Notes: generated by a model not told the origin, from the letters alone. A stretch of 54,493 nt of DNA from Bisbaumannia pacifica (GCF_007989625.1 NZ_BJUK01000025.1:1-54493); one strand, 5' to 3'. Shown: positions 28,310-38,119, counted from the stretch's first letter. Numbers and translations are program-made.

Positions 28310-29142
28310 CCACGCTGGCCAGCGGCTGCCTGAGCAAGATGGCCATCGAGCCGGGGGCGGGGGGCGAGCCGGCCCACTATGCGTTTCGCGCCGGCGACCA
28401 GCGAGTCGACCTCAATGCCTGCCTCGGTCGGCCGGTACGGCTGACTTGGAGCGGCGCCATCGCCTGCACCCACTGTGGTCGGGCCACCAAGAAGAGCTTC
28501 GCCCAGGGCTACTGCTATCCCTGCTTCAAGAAGCTCGCCCAGTGCGACACCTGCATCATCAAGCCGGAGACCTGCCACTTCTTCGCCGGCACCTGCCGCG
28601 AGCCGGCCTGGGCCGAGCGTCACTGCTTCCAGCCCCATGTGGTCTATCTGGCCAACTCCTCTGGACTCAAGGTGGGCATTACCCGGGGTACCCAGGTGCC
28701 GACCCGCTGGCTCGACCAGGGCGCCATCCAGGCCTTGCCGATCCTCGAGGTGGCGACTCGCCAGCAGTCCGGCTTCGTGGAGATGCTGTTCAAGGAGGAG
28801 GTGGCCGATCGCACCAACTGGCGGGCCATGCTCAAGGGGGAGGTCGAGCCCCTGGACCTGGTCGCCGAGCGGGATCGGCTGCTGGCGCGGCTGGATAGCG
28901 GCCTGGCGGCGCTGCGCGAGCGCTTCGGTGATGAGGCGATCCGCGTGCTCGAGGCCGCCCCGGTCGCGCTCGATTACCCGGTGCTGGAATTCCCGCGCAA
29001 GATCGTCTCCCACAATTTCGACAAGCGACCGGTGGTGGAGGGGACCCTGATGGGACTCAAGGGGCAGTACCTGATCCTCGACAGCGGGGTGATCAACCTG
29101 CGCAAGTTTACCGGCTACGAGGTCACCCTCGAGGCGGCCTGA
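28297..29142 (+). CDS. DUF2797-family protein
   Basis: 281 residues starting with GTG inside the end of the DUF1315 gene. Residues about 52-110 form a Cys/His-rich block (CTHCG, YCYPC, CDTC, CHFFAGTC, HC) suited to bind zinc. A region about 114-175 follows, beginning VVYLANSSGLKVGITRG, reminiscent of a GIY-YIG nuclease fold. Such proteins are annotated DUF2797, and I know of no demonstrated activity. It is last in the rhomboid/DUF1315/DUF2797 string and converges on the flagellar flgN. Confidence 0.85.
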   Translation: MGELTTLASGCLSKMAIEPGAGGEPAHYAFRAGDQRVDLNACLGRPVRLTWSGAIACTHCGRATKKSFAQGYCYPCFKKLAQCDTCIIKPETCHFFAGTCREPAWAERHCFQPHVVYLANSSGLKVGITRGTQVPTRWLDQGAIQALPILEVATRQQSGFVEMLFKEEVADRTNWRAMLKGEVEPLDLVAERDRLLARLDSGLAALRERFGDEAIRVLEAAPVALDYPVLEFPRKIVSHNFDKRPVVEGTLMGLKGQYLILDSGVINLRKFTGYEVTLEAA

Positions 29143-29149
29143 GGTCACC

Positions 29150-29199
29150 CGAAAAAACACGACGCCCGGGCCCTGACTCGAGTCAGGGGCCCGGGCGTC
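29150..29199 (-). terminator. Terminator of flgMN, facing the DUF2797 gene
   Basis: An 18-bp stem with one bulged G (arms 29161-29178 and 29181-29199), followed on the minus strand by GTGTTTTTTC. It ends the flgMN transcript and may also stop readthrough from the plus-strand gene. Confidence 0.88.
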
Positions 29200-29219
29200 G
29201 TCGTATTCGGCGTAGAGGA

Positions 29220-29669
29220 CTAGGCCTGTGAGCTGACCCGGCTGGCACGCTTGCGGGCCTGGCCGTCGGGGCCATAGAGAGGCTTGCCGGCGGCGTCGCG
29301 CAGGAAGTCGAGCATCTGCTGATTCTGGCGCATGCGCTCGAGAATCAGCTCGCCATTGGTGGCATTGAGCTCGCGAACCCGCTCGGCCAGGGCCATCAGC
29401 GCCTGCCAGGCGTCCGGACAGCCGGCATCGAGGGCGGCCTGGCGGGCGCCTTCGCGCCCCTCCGGGTAGCCCAGCCTGGCCTGGGCCTGGCGGCGCTGCG
29501 TCTCCAGGGTGTCGAGTTCCCCGAACAGGCGCTGCTTGGTCTCGGCCAGGCCGGCCAGCTCGTCGCCATCCACCTGGGCCCGGGCGAGGGCGGCGGTTTC
29601 CTGGCGCAGGGCGTCGAGCAGGGCATCGAGGTGCCGTTGCTGGCGGGAGAGGTGCGCGGCGAGGCCCAT
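29220..29669 (-). CDS. flgN: Flagellar secretion chaperone FlgN
   Basis: 149 residues, largely coiled coil (residues 5-120, heptads rich in Leu, Arg, Gln). The C-terminal ATNGELILERMRQNQQMLDFL region matches FlgN, which binds the hook-filament junction proteins FlgK and FlgL before export. Its start overlaps the flgM stop by one base, so it is in the FliA-driven flgMN unit. Confidence 0.85.
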   Translation of the reverse strand: MGLAAHLSRQQRHLDALLDALRQETAALARAQVDGDELAGLAETKQRLFGELDTLETQRRQAQARLGYPEGREGARQAALDAGCPDAWQALMALAERVRELNATNGELILERMRQNQQMLDFLRDAAGKPLYGPDGQARKRASRVSSQA

Positions 29670-29929
29670 CAGAGCTCCTTGAGGCTCTCGATCAGGCCGT
29701 CGGCGATGCGCTCGGCACGAATCTCCAGGCGACCCTCGCTGATCGCCTGGCGAATCTCGTTGACCCGCACGTTATCGATATCCTGACGGCTGTCCTGGGC
29801 CTGCTGGCTGAGGTGTGCCACCGCCGCCGGCGTGGGCTGGCCGCTCGCGCTCTTGGGGGCCGCCTTTTCCTGACGCTGGGATTCCAGCTGAGTGGGCCGC
29901 TGGGGGGGATGGGAGTTGTCGATTTTCAC
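29669..29929 (-). CDS. flgM: Anti-sigma-28 factor FlgM
   Basis: 86 residues. The N-terminal half is disordered (MKIDNSHPPQRPTQLESQRQ...), and the C-terminal half is the FlgM helical region that binds FliA (DNVRVNEIRQAISEGRLEIRAERIADGLIESLKEL). It holds FliA inactive until FlgM is exported through the finished hook-basal body. A near-perfect FliA promoter 34-60 bases upstream makes a negative feedback loop. Confidence 0.93.
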   Translation of the reverse strand: MKIDNSHPPQRPTQLESQRQEKAAPKSASGQPTPAAVAHLSQQAQDSRQDIDNVRVNEIRQAISEGRLEIRAERIADGLIESLKEL

Positions 29930-29962
29930 GCCTAATGCCTCTCGCCGGGGTGCCTGCTTCTA

Positions 29963-29989
29963 TTATCGGCGCTCGCGCCGCTGACTTTA
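29963..29989 (-). promoter_or_regulatory. Sigma-28 (FliA) promoter of flgMN
   Basis: On the minus strand TAAAGTCA, 11 bases, GCCGATAA. This matches the FliA consensus TAAAGTTT-N11-GCCGATAA at 14 of 16 positions with the exact spacer. It lies 34 bases before the flgM ATG. Confidence 0.9.
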
Positions 29990-30030
29990 ACCCCGCCCTC
30001 AAGAAAATTCCCGCCTCGGGGATGGTGCCG

Positions 30031-30717
30031 CTAAAAGATAACGGCCAGGCGGGCGTCGCCGATCACCTCGGCCTCGATGATCTCGCGGTTGGTCAGGCGC
30101 ACCCGCACCCGCTCGCCGCGGCCCCCGGCTTCCAGGGCCTCGCCCTCGCGGCTGACCCGAAAGCCCTGGCCCCGCGCCTCGACCACCACCCGCTGGCGAC
30201 GTTCCACCAGGGGCTCGGTGCGCAGCATCGCCTCCAGCAGGTGGCTACCTTCCCGCAGGGAGCGAGTCAGTTGCTGGCCCAGGGCCGCCTCGATCTCGCG
30301 CACTGCCTGGCGTGGCAGACGCCCCAGGTCGCCGCGCGCCAGGCGAAGGTCGTCGCGCTGAAGGGTTTCGCCGGCGGCCAGGTCCCGCGCCGCCACCGGG
30401 TACTCGCCGAAGACGCTGAGCTCGGCCTGCAGGTAGCGTACCTGGCGGCCTTCCTCGCCGCAGCGCACGCCCACCGAGACCCGCCCCGGGGCGAGCTCCC
30501 GCTGACCGGGGAGGAAGGGCTCCGGCGCCTGGCAGGCGGGAAACTGGCCCGCCGGCGGATGTACCTCGATCATCACCTCGTCGCCGAGTGCCTGGCTCTG
30601 CTCATACAGGAAGGCATGGACCGCCTCGAACAGGGGGGCATCGTCGCCTTTGGCCGCCGCCGGTAGGGCCAGGAGCAGCGCCAGGGGCAAGATCAGCAAG
30701 CGTAGCAGCAGAGACAT
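30031..30717 (-). CDS. flgA: Flagellar P-ring chaperone FlgA
   Basis: 228 residues with a signal peptide (1-22, ending PAAA). The C-terminal SAF-type domain (VAARDLAAGETLQRDDLRLARGDL to EAEVIGDARLAVIF) is typical of FlgA, the periplasmic factor that helps FlgI form the P ring. It is divergent from flgB across 163 bases. Behind it the FliA promoter drives flgM separately. Confidence 0.93.
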   Translation of the reverse strand: MSLLLRLLILPLALLLALPAAAKGDDAPLFEAVHAFLYEQSQALGDEVMIEVHPPAGQFPACQAPEPFLPGQRELAPGRVSVGVRCGEEGRQVRYLQAELSVFGEYPVAARDLAAGETLQRDDLRLARGDLGRLPRQAVREIEAALGQQLTRSLREGSHLLEAMLRTEPLVERRQRVVVEARGQGFRVSREGEALEAGGRGERVRVRLTNREIIEAEVIGDARLAVIF

Positions 30718-30880
30718 AGGGCGTCGCCAGGAAGAAGTGAGGACTACGATTCTATGCCGCCTGGCGGGGCCATAGCAGATGAATTGACCGTGAATTCCGC
30801 GGCTGTTTATCCCTTTGCCCTGACAGCGGCCTGGCTATCCTTCACCCTCGTCTTTTTCTATCGGCTACGGGGACGTGCCC

Positions 30881-31297
30881 ATGATCGATCGGCTGTCTGA
30901 GTCGCTGCGCTTCCATCAGGAGGCCCTGAACCTGCGCAGTCAGCGCCACGAGGTGCTGGCCAGCAATATCGCCAACGCCGATACCCCCAACTACAAGGCG
31001 CGGGATATCGACTTCGCCGGCGAACTCTCCCGGGTGATGAGCCAAGGGCGGGCCAGCGGTGGCGGCCTCGAGTTGGCCACCACCTCGGCGCGGCACCTGC
31101 CGGGGCAGGGCATGGCCAGCGGCGGCTTCCATGACCTGCTCTACCGAGTGCCGGACCAGCCCAGCCTGGACGGCAACACCGTGGATATGGATCGCGAGCG
31201 TACCCAGTTCGCCGATAACGCGGTGCGTTATCAGGCCGCCCTGACCATGATCAACAGCCGTATCCAGGGCCTCAAGAACGCCATGCAGCCCGAGTGA
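30881..31297 (+). CDS. flgB: Flagellar proximal rod protein FlgB
   Basis: 138 residues. The ATG at 30881 (GGGGA upstream) is preferred to a GTG two codons earlier. The conserved rod/hook N-terminal pattern is RHEVLASNIANADTPNYKARDIDF. First gene of the plus-strand flgBCDEFGHIJ run. The 163-base gap to flgA holds TTGACC at 30784-30789 but no convincing sigma-54 or sigma-28 site. Confidence 0.95.
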   Translation: MIDRLSESLRFHQEALNLRSQRHEVLASNIANADTPNYKARDIDFAGELSRVMSQGRASGGGLELATTSARHLPGQGMASGGFHDLLYRVPDQPSLDGNTVDMDRERTQFADNAVRYQAALTMINSRIQGLKNAMQPE

Positions 31298-31324
31298 TCG
31301 TCCCTCGGCTAAAGGAGCAGCCAG

Positions 31325-31732
31325 ATGTCGATGTTTTCCGTCTTCGATATTTCCGGGTCGGCGATGAGCGCCCAGGCCCAGCGCATGAACGTGACCGCCA
31401 GCAACCTGGCCAACGCCGATAGCGTCGCCGGGCCCGATGGCGAGGCCTATCGCGCCAAGCAGGTGATGTTCGAGACCCAGGCCCAGGGCCGCCACGGCGT
31501 CGGCGGGGTGCGTGTCACCCAGGTGGTGGAGGACCCCAGCCCCATGCGCATGGAGTATCGCCCCGAGCATCCGCTGGCCGATGATCAGGGCTATGTGACC
31601 ATGCCCAACGTCGAGCCGGCCCATGAGATGGTCAATATGATCTCCGCCTCGCGCTCCTACCAAGCCAATGTCGAGGTCATGAACACCAGCAAGCAGCTGA
31701 TGCTCAAGACCCTGACCCTGGGCGAGGGCTAA
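31325..31732 (+). CDS. flgC: Flagellar proximal rod protein FlgC
   Basis: 135 residues, normal for FlgC. N-terminal [32 protein letters not shown] and C-terminal [33 protein letters not shown] are the axial-family ends that form the rod coiled coil. It lies 27 bases after flgB with AAAGGAG upstream. Confidence 0.96.
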   Translation: MSMFSVFDISGSAMSAQAQRMNVTASNLANADSVAGPDGEAYRAKQVMFETQAQGRHGVGGVRVTQVVEDPSPMRMEYRPEHPLADDQGYVTMPNVEPAHEMVNMISASRSYQANVEVMNTSKQLMLKTLTLGEG

Positions 31733-31735
31733 GCC

Positions 31736-32422
31736 ATGACCTCGCCGATCGGCAATAACGTCCTCAACAGCGTCAATGGTGGCGGTAACGCCGGCCTGGG
31801 GCCGCGCCAGTCCCAGGAGCTCCGCGAGAGTTTCATGACGCTGTTGATCACCCAGCTGCAGAATCAGGATCCGCTCAATCCCATGGAGAACGCGGAGATG
31901 ACCTCACAGCTGGCGCAGATCAATACCGTCAGCGGTATCGAGCAGCTCAACGAGACCCTCGACGGCATCACCTCCCAGATCGACGCGGGGCAGCAGCTGC
32001 AGGCCAGTGCCCTGATCGGCAAGGGGGTCATGGTGCCGGGGAATCGGGTGCTGCTACAGACCGATGACGAGGGCAATGCCCATACCACCCCCTTCGGCGT
32101 GGAACTGGCGGCTCCCGCGGATAATGTCACGGCGACCATCGTCAATGACAGCGGCCAGGTGATCAACCGCTACGAGCTGGGAGCGGTGGACGCCGGCGTC
32201 CACTCCTTCAGTTGGGATGGAGAGACCAGCGACGGCGAGATCGCCGCACCGGGCGCCTATCGGGTGCGTATCGAGGCCACCCAGGGTGAGGATCCCGTGA
32301 GCGTCGACGCCCTGCACTACGCCGTGGTGGGCGGGGTGACGCCGAGCGACAACGGCGTGCGACTCGACCTGGGCGGCGTCTATGGCCAGGTGGGCCTGGA
32401 TGACGTCAAGCAGATCCTGTAA
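31736..32422 (+). CDS. flgD: Hook-capping protein FlgD
   Basis: 228 residues. The N-terminal export and cap region FMTLLITQLQNQDPLNPMENAEMTSQLAQINTVSGIEQLN is diagnostic. The C-terminal part is the Ig-like FlgD domain (GVHSFSWDGETSDGEIAAPGAYRVRI). It scaffolds polymerisation of FlgE. Three bases separate it from flgC. Confidence 0.96.
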   Translation: MTSPIGNNVLNSVNGGGNAGLGPRQSQELRESFMTLLITQLQNQDPLNPMENAEMTSQLAQINTVSGIEQLNETLDGITSQIDAGQQLQASALIGKGVMVPGNRVLLQTDDEGNAHTTPFGVELAAPADNVTATIVNDSGQVINRYELGAVDAGVHSFSWDGETSDGEIAAPGAYRVRIEATQGEDPVSVDALHYAVVGGVTPSDNGVRLDLGGVYGQVGLDDVKQIL

Positions 32423-32494
32423 CGCCACAACAGCATAACGACGTCCGGCCAGGGCGCGACACCCGCATTATTCATCGACGCAGAGGAAGTTGAG

Positions 32495-33727
32495 ATGGGC
32501 TTTTCCCAGGCATTGAGTGGTTTGAACTCCGCCGCCGCCAAGCTGGACGTGGTGGGCAACAATATCGCCAACTCCCAGACCGTGGGCTTCAAGAGCTCCG
32601 GCGCCCAGTTCGCCGACGTCTACGCCGGCTCCGTGGGGCTGGGCACCCGGGTCAGCGCGGTGCTGCAGAACTTCAAGGATGGCAATATCGAGAGCACCAA
32701 CCGCAACCTGGACCTGGCCATCGCCGGCCAGGGCTTCTACCGCTTCCAGCAGGGCGGTGGCGAAGTGCTCTACTCCCGCAACGGCCAGCTCTCCCTGAAT
32801 GCCGACGGCGACCTGATCAATGCCCAGGGCGCCAAGCTGATGGGCTATGGCCTGGAAGACGCCAACGACCCCTTCTCGGCGGTCGCCGCCGGGGGCGAGC
32901 CGGTGGCCCTGAACGTGCCCTCCGACGATATGCCGGCCAATGCCACTGAGGACCTGGATATCAAGCTCAATCTGGATTCCGGTGAGGCGGTCATCGATCG
33001 GGGCACCGTCCCCTTCGATGCCACGGATTCTACGACCTACAGTTACTCCACGTCGGCTAGCGTCTTCGATTCCCAGGGCAATGCCCGCAACCTGACCCTG
33101 TTCTATACCAAGACCGCGGCCAATACCTGGGAAGTCAATGCGCGCCTTAGCGGCGGACCGGCCGGAGCGCCCGAATACACCCCAACGGCGGCGTTGACCG
33201 GACTGACCTTCGATCCCAATGGCGTGCTAAGTGGCTACACCCCTGAGACCCTGAGTTTCGATCTCACGGGGGAAGGCTTCGCTCAGCTGGATATCGCCTT
33301 CGATCAGACCGGCTCCACCCAGTTCGCTAATACCTCCACGGTGAATGACCTCGATCAAGACGGTTATACCTCCGGCACCCTGGTGGGCATCACCATCCAG
33401 GAGGATGGCACCGTGATGCGCAACTACTCCAACGAGCAGTCGGTGGCCGCCGGGCAGATCGTGCTGGCCAACTTCCGCAACCCCGAGGGCCTGAGCCCCG
33501 AGGGCGATAACGGCTGGAGCTCGACCCAGGCCTCCGGCCAGGAGCTGCTCGGCACGCCGGGCAGTGGGGTGCTGGGCGCCATCCAGTCCGGGGCCATCGA
33601 GACCTCCAACGTCGACATGGCCCGGGAGCTGGTGGAGATGATCGTCACCCAGCGCGCCTACCAGGCCAACTCCCAGACCATCAAGACCCAGGATGAGGTC
33701 CTGCAGACCGCCATCAACCTGCGCTGA
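32495..33727 (+). CDS. flgE: Flagellar hook protein FlgE
   Basis: 410 residues, the major hook subunit. N-terminal MGFSQALSGLNSAAAKLDVVGNNIANSQTVGFK and C-terminal NVDMARELVEMIVTQRAYQANSQTIKTQDEVLQTAINLR form the D0 core. The variable middle forms the outer hook domains. AGAGGAAG precedes the ATG. A 72-base spacer from flgD holds nothing obvious. Confidence 0.97.
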   Translation: MGFSQALSGLNSAAAKLDVVGNNIANSQTVGFKSSGAQFADVYAGSVGLGTRVSAVLQNFKDGNIESTNRNLDLAIAGQGFYRFQQGGGEVLYSRNGQLSLNADGDLINAQGAKLMGYGLEDANDPFSAVAAGGEPVALNVPSDDMPANATEDLDIKLNLDSGEAVIDRGTVPFDATDSTTYSYSTSASVFDSQGNARNLTLFYTKTAANTWEVNARLSGGPAGAPEYTPTAALTGLTFDPNGVLSGYTPETLSFDLTGEGFAQLDIAFDQTGSTQFANTSTVNDLDQDGYTSGTLVGITIQEDGTVMRNYSNEQSVAAGQIVLANFRNPEGLSPEGDNGWSSTQASGQELLGTPGSGVLGAIQSGAIETSNVDMARELVEMIVTQRAYQANSQTIKTQDEVLQTAINLR

Positions 33728-33741
33728 TGGGAGCCTGAGCC

Positions 33742-34482
33742 ATGGATCGTATCCTCTATACCGCCATGAGCGGCGCCAAGCAGAGCATGGATCAGCAGGC
33801 GGTGGTCAGCCACAACCTGGCCAATGCCGGCACCAGCGGCTTCCGTGCCCAGCTGCACGCCATGCGCGCGGTGCCGGTGCAGGGCGATGGCCTGCTGCCG
33901 ACCCGGGTGTCGGTGGCCGCCACCACCCCGGGGGCCGACTTCTCGCCGGGGCCCATGAGCACCACCGGGCGTGACCTGGACGTGGCCATCGAGGGCGACG
34001 GTTGGCTGGCGGTACAGGCCCCGGACGGCACCGAGGCCTATACCCGCCGCGGCGATATCCAGGTCGACGGCGACGGCGTGCTGCGCATCGCCGGCCACCC
34101 GGTGATCGGCGACGACGGCCCCATGGTGGTGCCGCTCGGCGCACGGCTCTCGATGGGCGCCGACGGCACCGTCAGCGCCATCGGCGAGGGCCAGCAGGCG
34201 GATGCCCTGGTGGACGTGGGGCGCATCAAGCTGGTCGACCCCGGCGAGGCGGCCCTGGTGCGCGGCGACGACGGCCTCTTTCGCGCCCCCGCTGGGGCGC
34301 TACCCCAGGGCGAGGCCGTGCGCCTGGCCAGCGGCACCCTGGAGGGCAGCAACGTCAGTGCCATCGAGTCGATGGTCTCGATGATCGACGTGGCGCGGCG
34401 CTACGAGATGCAGATGAAGGTGATCTCCAGCGCCGACGAGAATGCCCAGCGTGCTAACAGCCTGCTCTCCCTGCAGGGCTAA
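33742..34482 (+). CDS. flgF: Flagellar distal rod protein FlgF
   Basis: 246 residues. The start MDRILYTAMSGAKQSMDQQAVVSHNLANAGTSGFRA and end ESMVSMIDVARRYEMQMKVISSADENAQRANSLLSLQG are typical of FlgF. It sits between flgE and flgG as usual, 14 bases after flgE. Confidence 0.95.
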   Translation: MDRILYTAMSGAKQSMDQQAVVSHNLANAGTSGFRAQLHAMRAVPVQGDGLLPTRVSVAATTPGADFSPGPMSTTGRDLDVAIEGDGWLAVQAPDGTEAYTRRGDIQVDGDGVLRIAGHPVIGDDGPMVVPLGARLSMGADGTVSAIGEGQQADALVDVGRIKLVDPGEAALVRGDDGLFRAPAGALPQGEAVRLASGTLEGSNVSAIESMVSMIDVARRYEMQMKVISSADENAQRANSLLSLQG

Positions 34483-34506
34483 CCGGATACTAAGGACGAC
34501 ACAACG

Positions 34507-35289
34507 ATGATTTCTTCACTGTGGACCGCCAAGACCGGCCTGGAGTCGCAGCAGGTCCAGATGGACGTGATCTCCAACAACCTGGCCAACGTCGGCACCA
34601 ACGGCTTCAAGCGCTCCCGGGCGGTATTCGAGGACCTACTCTATCAGAACCTGCGTCAGCCCGGCGCCAACAACGACATCCAGAACCGCCTGCCCTCCGG
34701 CATGCAGGTGGGCACCGGGGTGCGCCCGGTGGCCACCGAGCGCCTGCACAATCAGGGCGGGCTCGAGGCCACCGGCAACTCCCGGGACCTGGCCATCGAG
34801 GGTAACGGCTTCTTCCAGGTACTGATGCCCGACGGCACCACCGGCTATACCCGGGACGGCAGCTTCCAGCTCGATCAGAACGGCCAGATGGTCACCGCCA
34901 ACGGTTATCCCCTGGAGCCGGCGATCATCATTCCCCAGAACGCCCTGTCGATCTCCATCGGCGAGGACGGCATCGTCAGCGTGCGGGTGCCCGGCGATTC
35001 CCAGAACCAGGAGGTGGGGCAGATCTCCCTCTCCACCTTCGTCAATCCCACCGGCCTGGAGAGCATCGGCGGCAACCTCTACCGGGAGACCACCGCCTCC
35101 GGCCCGCGCAACGAGAACCTGCCGGGCATGAACGGCACCGGCACCCTGATGCAGAACTACGTGGAGACCTCCAACGTCAACGTGGTGGAGGAGATGGTCA
35201 GCATGATCCAGACCCAGCGGGCCTACGAGATCAACAGCAAGGCGGTGCAGACCAGCGACGAGATGCTGGCCCGCCTGGCCCAGCTCTAA
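34507..35289 (+). CDS. flgG: Flagellar distal rod protein FlgG
   Basis: 260 residues, the exact family length. N-terminal [50 protein letters not shown] and C-terminal [36 protein letters not shown] are highly conserved. It forms the distal rod inside the P and L rings encoded next. Confidence 0.98.
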   Translation: MISSLWTAKTGLESQQVQMDVISNNLANVGTNGFKRSRAVFEDLLYQNLRQPGANNDIQNRLPSGMQVGTGVRPVATERLHNQGGLEATGNSRDLAIEGNGFFQVLMPDGTTGYTRDGSFQLDQNGQMVTANGYPLEPAIIIPQNALSISIGEDGIVSVRVPGDSQNQEVGQISLSTFVNPTGLESIGGNLYRETTASGPRNENLPGMNGTGTLMQNYVETSNVNVVEEMVSMIQTQRAYEINSKAVQTSDEMLARLAQL

Positions 35290-35303
35290 GGATCCTTGAC
35301 GCC

Positions 35304-35984
35304 ATGGGAGCCATGATGCGACACCTCGGCCCGGTCCTGCTCGCCCTGACGCTGCTGGCCCTGGCCGGCTGCGCGCAGATCCCCCATGCCTCGGTGGTGG
35401 GGGAGCAGGAGCAGATCAGTATTCCCGACCGCCCGGCGCCGGTGGCCAACGGCTCCATCTATCAGGAGCGCCGCGGTTACCAGCCGCTGTTCGAGGATCG
35501 TCGCCCGCGCATGGTGGGAGATATCCTCACCATCGTGCTGGACGAAGAGGTCAGCGCCAGCAAGAACGCGCGCACCAATGCCGATCGCAACGGCTCGGCG
35601 AGTCTCGAGCTCGATACCCTGCCCGATGCCCTGGAGACCCTCGCCGAGTACGGCTTCGACCTCTCCGGGGCCAGCGACTTCGATGGCGGCGGTGGCTCCC
35701 AGGCCAACAACTCCTTTACCGGCACCATCACGGTGTCGGTGCTGGAGGTGATGAATAACGGCAACCTGCGGGTGCGCGGCGAGAAGCAGATCGCCATCAA
35801 CCAGGGCACCGAGTTCATCCGCTTCTCCGGGGTGGTCAACCCGCGCACCATCACCGCCCAGAACAGCGTGCCCTCCACCCAGGTGGCCGATGCCCGCATC
35901 GAGTACGTGGGCGACGGCTATATCAACGAGGCCCAGCACATGGGCTGGCTGCAGCGCTTCTTCCTGAATATTTCACCCTTCTGA
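35304..35984 (+). CDS. flgH: Flagellar L-ring lipoprotein FlgH
   Basis: 226 residues if started at 35304. ATGs at 35313 and 35316 are also possible, and GGGAG lies just before the last. A lipoprotein signal ends in the lipobox LALAGC. Further on come [25 protein letters not shown] and [27 protein letters not shown], the FlgH core. It forms the outer membrane ring around the rod. Confidence 0.95.
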   Translation: MGAMMRHLGPVLLALTLLALAGCAQIPHASVVGEQEQISIPDRPAPVANGSIYQERRGYQPLFEDRRPRMVGDILTIVLDEEVSASKNARTNADRNGSASLELDTLPDALETLAEYGFDLSGASDFDGGGGSQANNSFTGTITVSVLEVMNNGNLRVRGEKQIAINQGTEFIRFSGVVNPRTITAQNSVPSTQVADARIEYVGDGYINEAQHMGWLQRFFLNISPF

Positions 35985-35996
35985 CGGGCCGCCCCT

Positions 35997-37124
35997 ATGA
36001 TGACCCCGACCCGACCGCTATCGCGACTCGCCACCTGCCTGCTGATCCTGGGGCTGTTGTGGCTGCTGGCCCTACCGGCCCAGGCCGAACGCATCCGCGA
36101 GCTGGCCAACTTCGCCGGGGTGCGCGACAACGTCCTGGTGGGCTATGGCCTGGTGGTGGGCCTGGACGGTACCGGCGACCAGACTATGCAGGCGCCCTTC
36201 ACCGGTCAGAGCCTGACCAATATGCTCTCCCAGCTCGGCGTCACCGTGCCGGCGGGGACCAATATGCAGCTGCGCAACGTGGCGGCGGTGATGGTCACCG
36301 CCGACCTGCCGCCCTTTTCGCGGCCCGGGCAGCGCCTCGACGTGGTGGTCTCCTCGGTGGGTAACGCCCGCAGCCTGCGCGGCGGCACCCTGCTGATGAC
36401 GCCCCTCAAGGGCGCCGACGGCGATACCTACGCCATCGCCCAGGGCAATCTGCTGGTGGGCGGTGCCGGTGCCGAGGCGGGGGGGAGCTCGGTGCAGGTC
36501 AATCATCAGGCCAGCGGGCGGATCGCCGGTGGCGCCATGGTGGAGCGCGAGGTACCCCTCAACCTGGGCGCCAACGGCGGCCTGCTGGAGCTGGAGCTCA
36601 AGGAAGCCGATTTCGGCACCGCCCAGCGGGTGGTCTCGGCCATCAATCGCGAATTCGGTCGGGTGGTGGCCTCGGCCCGGGACGGTCGGGTGATCGCCCT
36701 GGATGGTCCTCTCGACGATAATGCCCGGGTCGGCTTCATGGCCCGGGTCGAGAGCCTGGACGTGATCCCCACCGAGGCCCCGGCGCGGGTGGTGGTCAAC
36801 TCGCGCACCGGCTCGGTGGTGCTCAATGGCGCCGTGCGCCTGCACCGCGCCGCCGTGGCCCATGGCAACCTCTCCATCACCATCGATACCCAGTTCCAGG
36901 TCAGCCAGCCGGCGCCCTTCGGCGAGGGCACCACGGTGGTGGTGCCGGACACCGAGATCCGCGTGCAGGAACAGGACGCCTACCTGCGGGTGGTGGAGGG
37001 CGCCGACCTCACCGAGGTGGTCAATGCCCTCAACGCCCTGGGTGCCACGCCCCAGGACCTGATGTCGATCCTCGAGGCCCTGAAGGCCGCCGGTTCCCTG
37101 CGCGCCGAACTGGAGATCCTGTGA
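35997..37124 (+). CDS. flgI: Flagellar P-ring protein FlgI
   Basis: 375 residues with a cleavable signal peptide ending PAQA. The mature start [32 protein letters not shown] is a hallmark of FlgI. It polymerises in the peptidoglycan layer with help from FlgA. The stop codon shares one base with the flgJ ATG. Confidence 0.97.
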   Translation: MMTPTRPLSRLATCLLILGLLWLLALPAQAERIRELANFAGVRDNVLVGYGLVVGLDGTGDQTMQAPFTGQSLTNMLSQLGVTVPAGTNMQLRNVAAVMVTADLPPFSRPGQRLDVVVSSVGNARSLRGGTLLMTPLKGADGDTYAIAQGNLLVGGAGAEAGGSSVQVNHQASGRIAGGAMVEREVPLNLGANGGLLELELKEADFGTAQRVVSAINREFGRVVASARDGRVIALDGPLDDNARVGFMARVESLDVIPTEAPARVVVNSRTGSVVLNGAVRLHRAAVAHGNLSITIDTQFQVSQPAPFGEGTTVVVPDTEIRVQEQDAYLRVVEGADLTEVVNALNALGATPQDLMSILEALKAAGSLRAELEIL

Positions 37125-38119
37125 TGAGCGCCAACGACCTCTCCGGCCAGTTCGCCCTGGATGTGCAGGGCATCCAGCGCCTGCGTCACACCGCCCGCCA
37201 GGACGAGCGGGCCGGCCTCGAGGGAGCCGCCCAGCAGTTCGAGGCGCTGTTCCTGCAGCGCATGCTCAAGAGCATGCGCGCCGCCATCCCCGAAAGCGAC
37301 CTGATGAACAGTCAGCAGACCCGCTTCTATACCGAGCTGCATGACCAGCAGCTCGCCCAGCACCTGAGCGCCCGGGGCGGCGGCATGGGCCTGGCCGAGG
37401 AGCTGGTGCGGCAGTTGGAGGGGCACCTGGGGTCGGTGGCGCCGAACGAGCGGGCCAGCGAGCTGATCGCCGGCATTCCGCGGGGCACGCCGCGGCCCCT
37501 GACGTCGATGGGGGAGCAGGCCCCCGTCGACTTTATGCAGGCCCTGGCGGCCCGCCCGGCGGGCGGCGATGAGCCGCTGCGCAGCGAGACCCCGGTGGAG
37601 GCACCCGCCGAGCGGGCCGCTAGTGGCGAGCGGGCCGAGCATGTGCAGGCCTTCGTCGAGCGCCTGGCCGAACCGGCCCGGCGTGCCAGCGAGGCCAGCG
37701 GGGTGCCCGCCGAGTTGATCCTGGCCCAGGCAGCGCTGGAGACCGGCTGGGGACGGCGTGGCATTCCCACCCGGGATGGCGGCGAGAGCCATAACCTCTT
37801 CGGCATCAAGGCCGGCCGGCACTGGCGGGGCGAGACCACCGAGATCGTCACCCACGAGTATATCGATGGGCAGCGCACCCGCATCAGCGACCGCTTCCGG
37901 GTCTATGGCTCCTACGCCGAGGCCTTTACCGACTATGCGCGGTTGATCGGCGACAACCCCCGCTATGCAGGGGTCACGGCGGCGGGCAATGCCCGCCAGG
38001 CCGCCCACGCCCTGCAGGCCGGCGGCTATGCCACCGACCCCCAATATGCCGACAAGCTGATCAGTATCATGGACAGCCTGGGGCCGCTGCCCGAGGGACC
38101 GCGGCTGGCCAGCCGCTAA
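37124..38119 (+). CDS. flgJ: Flagellar rod-assembly protein FlgJ with muramidase domain
   Basis: 331 residues, two-domain type. Residues about 25-95 are the rod-binding region (AAQQFEALFLQRMLKSMRAAIPESDL). After a Pro/Ala/Glu-rich linker, about 175-325 form a glucosaminidase domain with the catalytic glutamate in ILAQAALETGWGRR and SHNLFGIKAGRHW. It bores peptidoglycan for the rod. The ATG at 37124 (GGAG upstream) is used rather than the GTG one codon earlier. Confidence 0.95.
   Translation: MSANDLSGQFALDVQGIQRLRHTARQDERAGLEGAAQQFEALFLQRMLKSMRAAIPESDLMNSQQTRFYTELHDQQLAQHLSARGGGMGLAEELVRQLEGHLGSVAPNERASELIAGIPRGTPRPLTSMGEQAPVDFMQALAARPAGGDEPLRSETPVEAPAERAASGERAEHVQAFVERLAEPARRASEASGVPAELILAQAALETGWGRRGIPTRDGGESHNLFGIKAGRHWRGETTEIVTHEYIDGQRTRISDRFRVYGSYAEAFTDYARLIGDNPRYAGVTAAGNARQAAHALQAGGYATDPQYADKLISIMDSLGPLPEGPRLASR

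Noticed and set aside
30718-30880. Sigma-54 promoter for flgB or flgA
   Set aside because: The best stretch (TGTTTATCCCTTTGC) lacks the GG of the minus-24 element.
31205-31215. GCCGATAA inside flgB as an internal FliA promoter
   Set aside because: No TAAAG element at the required spacing. The sequence simply encodes Ala-Asp-Asn.
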